64,000 bases of DNA from Bradyrhizobium campsiandrae (GTDB taxonomy: Bacteria > Pseudomonadota > Alphaproteobacteria > Rhizobiales > Xanthobacteraceae), in assembly GCF_014529705.1 (NCBI RefSeq), contig NZ_JAANIH010000028.1:1-64000 (forward strand), read 5' to 3'. Below the pieces are notes generated by a model. That model was not told the DNA's origin, did not search any database, and was given only the letters and a program-made list of their open reading frames with translations. Below are positions 43,495 to 52,972 of this stretch, one piece after another (the stretch's first letter is position 1; every line of letters starts with the position of its first letter). Position numbers and translations under genes: made by a program.

Positions 43495-44397
43495 GTGACG
43501 GCCAATTCGGAACGAGACGTTCGATTTGTCAGCGTGTTTGCCGCGGGGCCTGACGGCGGCAATCCCGCCCCGATCGTCATCGATGCGGCCGGCATGTCGG
43601 ACGCCGAGATGCAGCGCGTCGCGCAGGTGTATGGCCATGAGAGCGGCTTCGTCCTGCCGCCGCCCCAAGGTTCGGGCTGCGATTTCGAATTTCGCTTCTT
43701 TGTGCCCAACCATGAAATGTCGATGTGCGGCCATGCAACGGTAGGCGCGGTATGGCTGCTCGCAAAGCTCGGCAAGCTGCGAGGCGACCGCGTCTCGATC
43801 TGGACCAGGAGCGGCCAGGTCGAAGCTCGTGTCGAGACGTTCTCCAGACAAGACATTCTGGTGGAAGTGTCGCAGCCCGAAGGTCGCGTCGAGCTGCTGC
43901 CGAACGCGCCCGGAATCGAGGCCGACATTCTCGACGTTCTCGGAATTGACGCCGGTGATCTCGCGACGCTCCCGATTCAGAATGCGCGCACGAGCCGGGT
44001 AAAGACCCTCGTCCCGCTGAAGAGCGTGTCGATCCTCGACGGCTTGAAGCCGGATTTCGGCCGGATCGAGCAGCTCTGCGCACGGATCGATTCCACAGGA
44101 CTTTATCCCTACGCCATGTCCGATCGGATTGCGCAAATCGTCGATGCCCGACAATTTCCGAGTTCTTCCGGCTATCCCGAAGATGCCGCGACTGGCATTG
44201 CAGCGGCCGCCTTGTCGTTCGGTCTGCTGGAGAACGGGCTCGTCGAACCGTCCGTGCGCCCTATCACGATCCGTCAGGGGCGCGCGATGAAGCGTCCTTC
44301 CGAAATCTCGGTCCGCTTCAATCTAGAAGGCGGGCGAGCCAATGGCTGCTGGCTCGGTGGAATTGTGCGGCCGACTGATTGCGAAAAGATCCTGTGA
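43495..44397 (+). CDS. PhzF family isomerase/epimerase
   Basis: PhzF-type protein of 300 aa with the diaminopimelate-epimerase-like fold. GNPAPIVIDAAGMSDAEMQRVA near residue 20-41, HESGFVLPP (with the catalytic Glu) near 48, and NHEMSMCGHATVG near 75 are conserved; EDAATGIAAAALSFGLL is the second-half motif. The start is GTG at 43495. The mid-region Cys (SMCGHAT) is typical of family members. Catalyses proton-transfer isomerisation of an unknown substrate. Its stop overlaps the approach to the ABC substrate-binding gene (start 44424). Confidence 0.9.
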   Translation: MTANSERDVRFVSVFAAGPDGGNPAPIVIDAAGMSDAEMQRVAQVYGHESGFVLPPPQGSGCDFEFRFFVPNHEMSMCGHATVGAVWLLAKLGKLRGDRVSIWTRSGQVEARVETFSRQDILVEVSQPEGRVELLPNAPGIEADILDVLGIDAGDLATLPIQNARTSRVKTLVPLKSVSILDGLKPDFGRIEQLCARIDSTGLYPYAMSDRIAQIVDARQFPSSSGYPEDAATGIAAAALSFGLLENGLVEPSVRPITIRQGRAMKRPSEISVRFNLEGGRANGCWLGGIVRPTDCEKIL

Positions 44398-44423
44398 GGC
44401 AGGCGACAACCGTGGAGGCAGAA

Positions 44424-45176
44424 ATGAAACGTCGAGACTTTATCAAGCTTGGATTGATCGCGGCGCCCGCGCTATCGCTGTCGTATCGGGCAAGATCCGA
44501 GGAGGCCGAGCTCGTCGTCGGCTCCAACGTCGGCAGCCCTCCCTTCGCGTTCAAGGAGGGGGACCATTATTCCGGCTTCGACATCGAGGTCTGGGCTGAG
44601 GTCGCCAAAGGTCTCAATCGCAAATGGCGCGTGCAGCCGATGGAGTTCGGTGCGCTGATCCCCGCTTTGCAGACCCGCAACATCGATGCGATTGTCTCGC
44701 AATTGTTCATCAAGCCCGAACGCCAGAAGGTGATTGACTTCTCCGATCCCTATTATCTGAGCGGGCTCATCGCCGTCACGGGCACAAACAATACTGATAT
44801 AAGGACGCCCGACGATCTCGCGGGAAAAACCATCGGCACCGAAACCGGAACCATCGCCGTCGAATTCATCAAAGAACACATTAAGGGCGCGACGGTCGCG
44901 CAATTGCCGACAATTAACAATGCCTTGCTTGCGCTCGAAGCGGGCCGCACGGACGCGGTGATCTACGACATGCCGGCGTTGATGTATTACGCCAACAACG
45001 CCGGCAAGGGAAAAGTCAGGGTAATCCGTCCGCCGCTCGAAGGCCGCGATGTCGGGATCGGCTTCCAGAAGGGCAGTCCGCTGGTGGCGACCGCGAATAC
45101 CACGCTAACCGCCATGAAGGCCGACGGGCGGCTGAAGTCGCTGCGCGAGAAATGGTTCGGCACCGAGCCTGCGTAA
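44424..45176 (+). CDS. amino-acid-type ABC transporter substrate-binding protein
   Basis: Family 3 solute-binding protein of 250 aa with a Tat-like signal (KRRDFIKLGLIAAPALSLS). Ligand-binding regions GSNVGSPPFAFKEG, FSDPYYLSG and GTETGTIAVEF, and the C-terminal LREKWFGTEPA, are typical of polar amino acid binding proteins. GGAGG precedes the ATG at 44424. It is the periplasmic component of the ABC importer encoded by the next two genes. Confidence 0.92.
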   Translation: MKRRDFIKLGLIAAPALSLSYRARSEEAELVVGSNVGSPPFAFKEGDHYSGFDIEVWAEVAKGLNRKWRVQPMEFGALIPALQTRNIDAIVSQLFIKPERQKVIDFSDPYYLSGLIAVTGTNNTDIRTPDDLAGKTIGTETGTIAVEFIKEHIKGATVAQLPTINNALLALEAGRTDAVIYDMPALMYYANNAGKGKVRVIRPPLEGRDVGIGFQKGSPLVATANTTLTAMKADGRLKSLREKWFGTEPA

Positions 45177-45263
45177 GTTTCACCAGACGGATGGCGAATG
45201 AGTGCTGTCTGCAGCGCTCTTTTGCCGGCATCTGCAACCTCGCCGTCGAACCTGATTAGACCC

Positions 45264-45920
45264 ATGAACTTCGACTGGACTGCAGCCACCGCGGCTCTGC
45301 CGGACCTGCTGCAAGGCCTTGAGCTCACCATCTTCATCGCGGTCGCCGGCCTGATCGGCGGCACCGTCCTCGGCGTCCTCACGGCCGTCGCGCTCAATTA
45401 CGGTGGCTGGCTGTTGCAGGCCCCGGCGCAGGCCTACGTCGCCTTGATCCGTGGCACGCCGATCGTGGTGCAGGTGATGTTCATCTATTTTGCGCTGCCG
45501 ATCATGCTGGGCATTCGGCTGAGCGCGACGAGCGCGGCGATCATCACGCTGATCGTGAACTCGGGGGCCTACACGGCCGAGATCGTGCGCGGCGCGCTCG
45601 ACAGCGTTCCGGCAGGCTTGCGGGAGGCGGGGCTCGCTATGGGGCTCGGCTTCAGGAAGGTGCTGACCTATGTCATCGCGCCGATTGCGTTCCGCCGCGC
45701 GCTCCCAGCGATGGGCAATCAGGTCGTCGCCGTGGTGAAGGATACCTCGATCTTCCTGGTGATCGGGGTTGGCGAGCTAACCCGTCGCGGCCAAGAGATC
45801 ATGTCGCAGAATTTCCGCGCCGTGGAGATCTGGACTGCGGTGGCGCTGATCTACCTAATCCTGATCAGCATGCTCACAATCAGCCTCCGCTTTGTCGAAC
45901 GGAAATCGCGCCTGCCATGA
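45264..45920 (+). CDS. amino-acid-type ABC transporter permease (GlnP-like)
   Basis: Permease of 218 aa with about five membrane helices. The EAA loop reads GLREAGLAMGLGFRKVLTYVIAPIAFRRALP, matching the His/Gln permease family, preceded by ALIRGTPIVVQVM. The ATG at 45264 gives the normal start; an earlier one at 45198 would add about 22 residues. A 4-nt overlap joins it to the ATPase gene. Confidence 0.92.
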   Translation: MNFDWTAATAALPDLLQGLELTIFIAVAGLIGGTVLGVLTAVALNYGGWLLQAPAQAYVALIRGTPIVVQVMFIYFALPIMLGIRLSATSAAIITLIVNSGAYTAEIVRGALDSVPAGLREAGLAMGLGFRKVLTYVIAPIAFRRALPAMGNQVVAVVKDTSIFLVIGVGELTRRGQEIMSQNFRAVEIWTAVALIYLILISMLTISLRFVERKSRLP

Positions 45921-46645
45921 GCATGATCGAATTCAAGCAGACGACGAAGCGGTTTGGCTCTCATCTCGTCCTGCATCCGCTCGAACTCGCTATCGGGAGT
46001 GGTGAGGTTGCGGTGGTGGTCGGACCTTCGGGCTCCGGTAAATCGACCATGCTTCGTTGCATCAACGTGCTGGAAACCATCAGCGACGGCGACCTCCGCG
46101 TCGACAATATCAGCGTGCGAGGATCCTCGCGCGATATCAGGCGCATCCGACTCGAAGCCGGCATGGTTTTCCAGCAGTTCAACCTGTTCCCGCATTTGAC
46201 TGCGCTGGAGAACGTGATGTTCGGTCCCATCCGCGCGCGGGGCCGCTCCAGGGCCGAGGCGTGCGAGATCGCGGCGGCCTTGCTGGAGAAGGTCGGGCTT
46301 GCCGAGCGCATGAGCCATTACCCTTCGCAGCTTTCGGGTGGCCAGCAGCAGCGTGTGGCGATAGCTCGCGCGCTCGCTGTCGAGCCCAAATTGATGTTGT
46401 TCGACGAGCCGACGTCAGCTCTGGATCCCGAGCTGCGACAGGAAGTGCTCAAAGTTATGCAGACGCTGGCGGTGGAGGGGATGACCATGGTCGTCGTGAC
46501 TCATGAGATGAGCTTTGCCCGACGCGTCGGCTCGCGGCTGCTGTTTCTCGACAAGGGCCACCTCGTTCACGACGGCAATCCAGTCGAATTGTTGTCTGCG
46601 CCACCGAGCGATCGGTTTCGTGACTTCCTGCAACACGTCCACTGA
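45917..46645 (+). CDS. amino-acid-type ABC transporter ATP-binding protein (GlnQ-like)
   Basis: ATPase of 242 aa with Walker A GPSGSGKST, Q-loop VFQQFNLFPHLTALENV, signature LSGGQQQR and Walker B LMLFDEPTSALD. It overlaps the permease gene by 4 nt and completes the importer (binding protein 44424, permease 45264). With the serine hydrolase that follows, an amide- or peptide-like ligand is plausible. Confidence 0.94.
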   Translation: MSMIEFKQTTKRFGSHLVLHPLELAIGSGEVAVVVGPSGSGKSTMLRCINVLETISDGDLRVDNISVRGSSRDIRRIRLEAGMVFQQFNLFPHLTALENVMFGPIRARGRSRAEACEIAAALLEKVGLAERMSHYPSQLSGGQQQRVAIARALAVEPKLMLFDEPTSALDPELRQEVLKVMQTLAVEGMTMVVVTHEMSFARRVGSRLLFLDKGHLVHDGNPVELLSAPPSDRFRDFLQHVH

Positions 46646-46693
46646 TGGCGCGTCAGGTCGGGCGTTTCGTATTTCGATGGAGCTCTTTAATTG

Positions 46694-47875
46694 ATGTCGT
46701 CAGCATTTGAGACGAGCTACGGGTTTCCCCGCAGTGACGTCCGCTTGAGCAATTGGCGTGATGCACCTTGGAACGTCTGGGCATTCCGCCACGTCAGCGA
46801 ACTCATCCCGACCGCACCGATCGCAGCCACAGCTGGGTTGGCCGAACATGCGCTTGTTAGCGCCGAAGGCTTGATCCGCGAGACTGCATCCATCGATGGG
46901 GCGAATGCCACGATCGCCGACATCCTGTCGATGACCTCAGCCGATGCCATGGTCGTCATGAAGTCCGGTCGCATCATTGCGGATTTTCACGCGCCGAGAT
47001 TTGACCTGGAGACACGACATATTCTGTTCTCCGCGAGCAAATCCGTGACCGCGATCGTGGCGGGTATTCTGGAGGGTGATGGCGCACTCGATGTCGACAA
47101 GGTCGTGGCGCATTATGTGCCGGAGTTGAAATCGTCCGCCTATGCGGACGCACGGATCCGCGATCTTCTCGACATGCGGCTGAGCCTGGATTTCGAGGAA
47201 ACCTACCTCGACCCGCGCGGCGACTTTGCCCGTTACCGACGAGCGGGGCTGTTTGAGCCCCCCGCGGCGGGCGATACTCCGGAAACGCTGCTTGCTTTCC
47301 TGTCCTCGCTGAAGAAGGGCCCGAAAGAGCATTGCGGACCTTTTCGTTACGCATCGCCGAATTCCGATGTTCTGGGTCTGGTCATTGAACGCGCGTCAGG
47401 GCTAAGGTTCGCGGACCTCGTTTCCATCAGGCTCTGGCAGCCGCTGGGTGCGAGGCGCGATGCCTATGTCACGGTCGATGCGGCGGGTTCGGCGCGAACC
47501 GGCGGGGGCATCTGCATGACGCCGCGCGATCTCGCTCGCATTGGCGAGATGATGCGGCTCGGCGGCGTCGTCAACGGGCGGCGCATCGTCTCGCAAGAAT
47601 GGATCGCCGATTTGATCAACAACGGCTCTGCCGAGGCGTGGGCGCAGGGCAAGTCCACCGAGTGGTTGCCGAACGGCCGCTATCGCAGCAAATGGTATCA
47701 GACCGGCGAAGCGAGCAAGGCCTTCTTCGCCTTGGGCATCCATGGGCAATGGCTATACGTCGATCCCGCTGCTGAGATGGTCATCGCAAAATTCTCCTCT
47801 CAACCGGTGCCCGTCAGCAACGACATGAAGCGGCTCAATCTCGCGCTGTTTGACCGGCTCGCGAAATTGATTTGA
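46694..47875 (+). CDS. class C beta-lactamase-fold serine hydrolase (NylB-like)
   Basis: Serine hydrolase of 393 aa in the class C beta-lactamase superfamily. The SxxK nucleophile is FSASKSVTAIVAGIL near residue 115, and the YxN motif is YASPNSDVLGLV near 220. NylB-type 6-aminohexanoate-dimer hydrolases have this architecture, and the C-terminal segment FFALGIHGQWLYV fits too; the exact amide substrate is not predictable. It follows the ABC importer by about 50 nt and likely cleaves an imported oligomer or amide. Confidence 0.9.
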   Translation: MSSAFETSYGFPRSDVRLSNWRDAPWNVWAFRHVSELIPTAPIAATAGLAEHALVSAEGLIRETASIDGANATIADILSMTSADAMVVMKSGRIIADFHAPRFDLETRHILFSASKSVTAIVAGILEGDGALDVDKVVAHYVPELKSSAYADARIRDLLDMRLSLDFEETYLDPRGDFARYRRAGLFEPPAAGDTPETLLAFLSSLKKGPKEHCGPFRYASPNSDVLGLVIERASGLRFADLVSIRLWQPLGARRDAYVTVDAAGSARTGGGICMTPRDLARIGEMMRLGGVVNGRRIVSQEWIADLINNGSAEAWAQGKSTEWLPNGRYRSKWYQTGEASKAFFALGIHGQWLYVDPAAEMVIAKFSSQPVPVSNDMKRLNLALFDRLAKLI

Positions 47876-47957
47876 GGACATCAAGGGTCACTTTTGCGTC
47901 AGTAGGAAGCCTGCGCTCCCTTCAGCAACGCGCGCATACAGTGGTAAGGAGCCGCCC

Positions 47958-49352
47958 TCAGGCGGCTACCGATTCGTTTTTCGCGAGCGCGGACCGCAGA
48001 GCCGGCGGCCGGACGAAAGCACCCGTGCCCGGTTCTGCCAAAACATTCCTGCCGTCGAACACGAGCTTGCCACGTAAATAGGTTGCAACAGGCCGGTAAG
48101 GCAGCTCGATCCCAGCATACGGACTCCACGTCACGAAGTTGTGCCCCGACTCTCCAGGATCATATCGGTGAGGCGCATGCGCCATCACCACAACGTCGGC
48201 GTCACGCCCCCGCTCCAACGCGCCCTTGCGGTGCCCGAACCTGAAAAGGCGAGCTGGATTGGCCGCAAGCAGCCTAGCGGCAAACGAGATGTCGAGATCG
48301 CGCTCGACCAGCCCCTTGACGAGCAACGAATATAGAACCTCCAAACCGGGAACGCCGGAAGAATTTTTCAGCATCATAGGATCGGTTTTGCGGTTCTCCG
48401 ACCAGCTGACATGGTCGGTCGACACGACCGTCACGTGCCCTGCCGCCAGATGCCGCCAGAGAGCCTCGACCTCGGCACGCGGCCTAATGGGAGGGTTGAT
48501 CTTGGCCTTGCCGCCGAGGCGCGCGACATCGCTGTCCTCGTCCAGCGTGAGATAATGGATGCAGGCCTCAACGGTCGTATCGAATCCCTGTTGGCGATAG
48601 GCCTGGCACAGGTCGTAGCCCCTCCCCACCGAGCAATGCACGACGTGCGTCGAACATCCCGATTGGGCGCCGAGCTCATAGACTTCTGCCATCGCCAGCG
48701 TTTCCGTGACTGGCGGCCGAGACAAGGCATGAGCACGATAATCGGTGATACCTCCGGCCTCGACGCTCGCCATCGCGGCTCTCACCATCTCGTCGTTCTC
48801 GTTATGCACGCCCGCGGCCAGGCCGAACTTGCCGATCTCGGTGAAGCAAGCGTAGAGATCTTGCGGGGGGATACGTGGAAAACGCTTCGAATCCGTGTTG
48901 AACGTGGAGAACTTGAAGGCAGAGACTCCTGCGTCGACCATTCCCGCGATATTTTTCGGCCCGTCACCAGGATAGATCGTACCGTACAGCGCATAGTCCA
49001 CACGCGCTTGTTCGCCCGCCTCCTTGATCTTCTGCCTGACTCGATCCCCCGTGCAAACCAGGAAGCCGGCATCGTAGGGCATATCCACCACGGTCGTGAC
49101 GCCGCCCGCGGCGGCCGCGCGGGTCGACCAGATGAAGTCTTCCTGGCCTAGCTGCGACTTGGAGTGGACTTGAGCGTCGATCGCCCCCGGCATCACGAAG
49201 GCTTTTCCGAAGTCTTGGCGCTCGCGGGCAGCGGGGGGCTCGCCGCCGCCGACCAGCTCAACGGTGTCTCCCCGGATCGCTACGTAGCCATTCTCTATCA
49301 CCCGGTCGGTTCGCACTACCTGCCCGGTAAGAACGAGATCGAAATCGCTCAT
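47958..49352 (-). CDS. dihydropyrimidinase/hydantoinase-like cyclic amidohydrolase
   Basis: Amidohydrolase-superfamily enzyme of 464 aa. The first metal motif is GAIDAQVHSKSQLG, with Gln where most hydantoinases have the first His. FKFSTFN carries the bridging Lys position near residue 160. HNENDEMV and THVVHCSVGRGYD supply the later metal His residues, and VVSTDHVSWSEN has the Asp. The ATG at 49352 follows AAAGG. It probably opens a cyclic amide, imide or ureide. It is the last gene of the long minus-strand cluster. Confidence 0.9.
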   Translation of the reverse strand: MSDFDLVLTGQVVRTDRVIENGYVAIRGDTVELVGGGEPPAARERQDFGKAFVMPGAIDAQVHSKSQLGQEDFIWSTRAAAAGGVTTVVDMPYDAGFLVCTGDRVRQKIKEAGEQARVDYALYGTIYPGDGPKNIAGMVDAGVSAFKFSTFNTDSKRFPRIPPQDLYACFTEIGKFGLAAGVHNENDEMVRAAMASVEAGGITDYRAHALSRPPVTETLAMAEVYELGAQSGCSTHVVHCSVGRGYDLCQAYRQQGFDTTVEACIHYLTLDEDSDVARLGGKAKINPPIRPRAEVEALWRHLAAGHVTVVSTDHVSWSENRKTDPMMLKNSSGVPGLEVLYSLLVKGLVERDLDISFAARLLAANPARLFRFGHRKGALERGRDADVVVMAHAPHRYDPGESGHNFVTWSPYAGIELPYRPVATYLRGKLVFDGRNVLAEPGTGAFVRPPALRSALAKNESVAA

Positions 49353-49404
49353 GAAGACACCTTTTCTGGATTCAACAGTTCTGCCGCACGATCGGCGCTG
49401 GTCG

Positions 49405-50982
49405 TCAGGATTGCTTGCCAATTCCCCAAAAGGAGTTGATTGGCTGGCGCGTCACGCCGGTCAGCTTCTTGCTGTAAGCTATCGGCGGATAGGAATAGCA
49501 GATCGGAATGTACGGAAGCGTCTTGAACGCCTCGACCTGGATCTCGTGGGCAACCTTCACCTTCTCTTGCGGGTTCGTCAGTAGGAACCATTGGCTTCGC
49601 AATTCCTCGAGCCGAGGATTGGTCGGCCATCCGAACCAAGATTGCTCGCCCGCGCCACGCAGCAGTGAGTTGACTGACGGATTGCGGAGATCGACGCCAC
49701 CATATGTGCTGTTGAAGGCGCTCCATCCTCCCTTGTCGACCGGGCCCTTGTTGACGCGGCGCTGGATCATCCCAGCAAAGTCGGTCGTCACGAACTCAAC
49801 GTTGAAGCCCATTCGCCTGAGAAGATCGTCCGATATTTGAGCAATCGCGGCCAGTGCCGGTGGCTCGTTCGCGCCAATGAACACGACCTTCTCGCCGGCA
49901 TAGCCCGCAGCCTTGAGGGCTGCCTTCGCTTTCTCGATGCTTTTCTCCTTCAGCACGGATGCCCCGACGTCGCTCGCGTAAGGCGAGGTGCACGTATAGA
50001 AGCTTGGACAGGCTCCGCCGTTCTCGGGAAGGCCGGCCGTCGCGGCCGTCAAGTATTCACTCTGATCGATCGCCATCGCGACAGCCTGCCGGATTGCGGG
50101 GTTGTTGAATGGTGGCTGAAGGTGGTTCATCACGAACGTATAGTTCGTGGCGCTCGTATTCCTCGGCCCTACGACAAGCTTCTGATTGTCCTTCAGCAGG
50201 GGTACTAGATCTACCGGCAAACCATCCCAGTAGTCCTGCTCCCCGGATTGCATAGCGGCGGCGGCAGTCGCGGCATCGCCAATGAACGACCACTCAACCC
50301 GATCTACAGCTGCGGCGTGATTCCCCGCGAGGCCGCTGAACGGCTCGGATCGAGGAATGTAATCGCCGAACTTTGCGAACGACGCCTTTTGCCCCGGTAT
50401 CCATTCTTTTGTGAGGAACTTGAAGGGACCGCTACCGATCGCCTCAGGTATCTGCTTGAATGGATCAGTCTTGGCGATCCGTTCGGGCATGATGATGCAG
50501 CTTGCGGGACTGAGCTTGCCCAACGCATCGAGCAACAGCGGAAACGGCGACTTCAAACGGAGCCTGAATGTGCGATCGTCGATGACATCCATCGAGTCCG
50601 TCACGGCCGCCACCATTTGACCGGCGACGTCTCGCGCCCACCATCTCCGGATCGACGCGATGCAATCGGCCGACCTGACCGGTTCGCCGTCGTGGAATTT
50701 GAGGCCCTCGCGAAGCTTGAAGATGTAGGTTTTGTCGTTTTCCTCGATCGTCCAGCCCTCGGCCATCTGCGGCTTCGGAACGAAATCGGCATCCGCGCCG
50801 ATGATCGTGTCGAAAACCATGAAACCGAAATCCTGCGTGGCGGCAGCCGTCGTCCAGATCGGATCGACGCTGCCGAGATTTTGGCTCTTGATGACCTTCA
50901 ACGTCGTCGTCTTGCCTTGCGCAAAAGCGGGCAAAGGAAGTGCGCTCGCGGCCAGGCCCTTCAGGAAATCTCGTCTGTACAT
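49405..50982 (-). CDS. ABC transporter substrate-binding protein, family 5 (oligopeptide/nickel type)
   Basis: Solute-binding protein of 525 aa, usual for family 5. It has a Tat-type signal (YRRDFLKGLAASALPLPAFAQ) and family motifs LREGLKFHDGEPVRSADCIASI near residue 92, IGSGPFKF, and FNNPAIRQAVAMAID. AGAGGA precedes the ATG at 50982. It is separated by about 6.7 kb from the permease and ATPase genes of the same cluster (57665-61489) but is the only family-5 binding protein in sight and the likely partner. Confidence 0.93.
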   Translation of the reverse strand: MYRRDFLKGLAASALPLPAFAQGKTTTLKVIKSQNLGSVDPIWTTAAATQDFGFMVFDTIIGADADFVPKPQMAEGWTIEENDKTYIFKLREGLKFHDGEPVRSADCIASIRRWWARDVAGQMVAAVTDSMDVIDDRTFRLRLKSPFPLLLDALGKLSPASCIIMPERIAKTDPFKQIPEAIGSGPFKFLTKEWIPGQKASFAKFGDYIPRSEPFSGLAGNHAAAVDRVEWSFIGDAATAAAAMQSGEQDYWDGLPVDLVPLLKDNQKLVVGPRNTSATNYTFVMNHLQPPFNNPAIRQAVAMAIDQSEYLTAATAGLPENGGACPSFYTCTSPYASDVGASVLKEKSIEKAKAALKAAGYAGEKVVFIGANEPPALAAIAQISDDLLRRMGFNVEFVTTDFAGMIQRRVNKGPVDKGGWSAFNSTYGGVDLRNPSVNSLLRGAGEQSWFGWPTNPRLEELRSQWFLLTNPQEKVKVAHEIQVEAFKTLPYIPICYSYPPIAYSKKLTGVTRQPINSFWGIGKQS

Positions 50983-51014
50983 GATTTTTCCTCTGTTCAC
51001 TTCAATCGGCTGAG

Positions 51015-51881
51015 TCAATCCTGCGGATCCCAGGCCGGGGCCCAAGGAGGCGAGAAATAGCGCCTTTCCGGGCCGACCCCCGCGAGCGCAGCCATATCTT
51101 CATTGGAGAGTTCGAATTCGAAGAGGTCGAACTGGGATGCGATCTGTCCAGGTTCCCCGGTTTCGGGTATCGGCACCGGCAGGACGCCGTTCTGGATGTG
51201 CCAACGGAGCACGACCTGTGCTGGAGTTCGCCCGGTGCGCTTGGCCACGTCCAATACAGCGGTATGGCCGAGATCCTCGCGCCCCATCGGGGAATAAGCG
51301 ATGGCGCGCACGCCTCGTGCGGTACATGCGGCGACGAGCCGTCGCTGCGGAAGTGACGGATGCACCTCGATCTGGTTCGCGAACAGTCTAGTGCCGGCCC
51401 GACCGGCCGCCGCGATGGTCTCGTCGAGCATAGCCACCGGAAAGTTGGCCACGCCGATATGTGAAACGACACCACAGCGCTGCAATTCGCCCATTGCGGA
51501 AAGCGTTTCAGAAATCGGCACGTCGGCGTTGGGCCAGTGGATGAGTAGAAGATCGATCCAATCAAGGCCGAGCGTGTCGAGGCTTCGCTGCGCCGACGCC
51601 AGCAGGCGTTCGGGACGAAGCTCATCGCGCTCCACCTTCGTGGTAACGAACATCTCGCGCCGGTCGATCCCGGAGAGGTCAATTGCCCGGCCTGCGGCAT
51701 CCTCGTTGCCATAGCTCGGCGAAGTGTCGATGTACCGATATCCGATCTCGATGGCTTTGAGAACGACATCGGTGCATCTGTCGCCCAACAGCAGCCGCGT
51801 GCCGAGCCCGACCTGCGGCGGCGCGGGGGAGCGGCCGGATTGCGGGTTAGTGCTCGGTATGGTCACCGACCCGACGTTCAT
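51015..51881 (-). CDS. aldo/keto reductase
   Basis: Aldo/keto reductase of 288 aa, of the 2,5-diketogluconate-reductase-like group. Catalytic residues are in YRYIDTSPSYGNED (Asp, Tyr), FVTTKVER (Lys) and LLLIHWPNAD (His). The start at 51881 overlaps the stop of the reductase-nitroreductase fusion gene by 4 nt (ATGA), so they are translationally coupled. Probably reduces an aldehyde or ketone made by the oxygenase encoded upstream. Confidence 0.92.
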   Translation of the reverse strand: MNVGSVTIPSTNPQSGRSPAPPQVGLGTRLLLGDRCTDVVLKAIEIGYRYIDTSPSYGNEDAAGRAIDLSGIDRREMFVTTKVERDELRPERLLASAQRSLDTLGLDWIDLLLIHWPNADVPISETLSAMGELQRCGVVSHIGVANFPVAMLDETIAAAGRAGTRLFANQIEVHPSLPQRRLVAACTARGVRAIAYSPMGREDLGHTAVLDVAKRTGRTPAQVVLRWHIQNGVLPVPIPETGEPGQIASQFDLFEFELSNEDMAALAGVGPERRYFSPPWAPAWDPQD

Positions 51882-52945
51882 GCCGCACCGAAAGTGCCGT
51901 TGAACACGAGCTCCGACAGCGCCTTCCGCTCGCTCGGTATTTCCCGCGCCTTGAGATGATCCGGCAATGAAGAACTGTCGCCCAGCCTGCCGATCGCCGC
52001 GACGGCGTTGATAGTAAAGTCGTCGGGGACTTCCAGCTCGACGGCAAGCTTCTCCGCGTTGAAGCCCGCCATACCGTGCGTGTACCAGTCCGAGAGGTTT
52101 GCCTGGAGCGCGAAGCTCATCCATGCTGCGCCGGTGTCGAAGCTGTGAGTCGGTGACGGAAATTCCTTTCCATCGAATTGCAGAGTCTTCTTAGAGACGA
52201 ACGCGATGAGCGCGGCGGCATGCACCGACCAGGATCGGTTCGTGTTCGAAAGCGCATCTAGAAACGGTTGCCATTTCGGTTGACCGCGCCTGACATAGAT
52301 GAAGCGCCAGGGCTGCGCGTTCATGGACGACGGTGCCCACCTCGCCGCCTCGAACAGCGACATGAGTGATTCGTCGTCGATTTCGCTCGGCGAAAATGCC
52401 CTTGGCGACCACCGATCGATGAACATCGGCGCGACAACGCGTTCAGGCTTGCGGGGTGAAAGCGACTTGTACTGCCCCTCGTGATAGACCAGGGGCGGCA
52501 CAGTCGATACGTCCCCACTCGTGACATGCCCGACGAAAATCGTGTGCGTTCCAACGTCGACCTCATAGTAGGTCGAGCATTCGAGATGAGCTGCGGCGCC
52601 CACGATGATCGGATTGCCGTTCAAGCCGATCCGGTGCTCGACGGTCGAAAACGGATTGTCCTGCTTCGAGGCAAACAGCCCACTTATCTCGTGCTGGTCT
52701 TCGGCCAGGATGTTGACCGTGAATTGCTTAGTCGTAGCGATGATCGGGTGGCTGCGGGTCGAGCGGTTAACGACGATGAGGATCGTCGCGGGGTCGGCGC
52801 TGACGCTGCAGACTGCCGTGGCAGTCATCCCATGCAGCCGCCCCTCGTTGCTAGTCGAAATCACTGCGACACTCGAGGCAATGTTGCGCATTAAGGCCTT
52901 GAATATCTCGCCGTTCATGAGCGCCAGATTTTCGTATCCGTTCAC
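51878..52945 (-). CDS. flavin reductase-nitroreductase fusion protein
   Basis: A 355-aa protein with two recognisable domains. Residues 1-165 form a flavin-reductase-like split barrel (HGMTATAVCSVSADPATILIVVNRST, and VGTHTIFVGHVTSGDV), of the kind that supplies FMNH2 to monooxygenases. Residues 175-355 are a nitroreductase-fold FMN domain (FEAARWAPSSMNAQPWRFIYV, and SFDTGAAWMSFALQA). Both start and stop are close to neighbouring genes. It would fit as the NAD(P)H:FMN reductase partner of the LLM monooxygenase encoded upstream, with a second reduction activity. Confidence 0.88.
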   Translation of the reverse strand: MNGYENLALMNGEIFKALMRNIASSVAVISTSNEGRLHGMTATAVCSVSADPATILIVVNRSTRSHPIIATTKQFTVNILAEDQHEISGLFASKQDNPFSTVEHRIGLNGNPIIVGAAAHLECSTYYEVDVGTHTIFVGHVTSGDVSTVPPLVYHEGQYKSLSPRKPERVVAPMFIDRWSPRAFSPSEIDDESLMSLFEAARWAPSSMNAQPWRFIYVRRGQPKWQPFLDALSNTNRSWSVHAAALIAFVSKKTLQFDGKEFPSPTHSFDTGAAWMSFALQANLSDWYTHGMAGFNAEKLAVELEVPDDFTINAVAAIGRLGDSSSLPDHLKAREIPSERKALSELVFNGTFGAA

Positions 52946-52972
52946 GTGTCACTCCTCAAGGACATAGCGACG

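Noticed and set aside
43405..44154. 249-aa minus-strand frame opposite the PhzF gene
   Set aside because: Antisense shadow of a gene with clear PhzF motifs.
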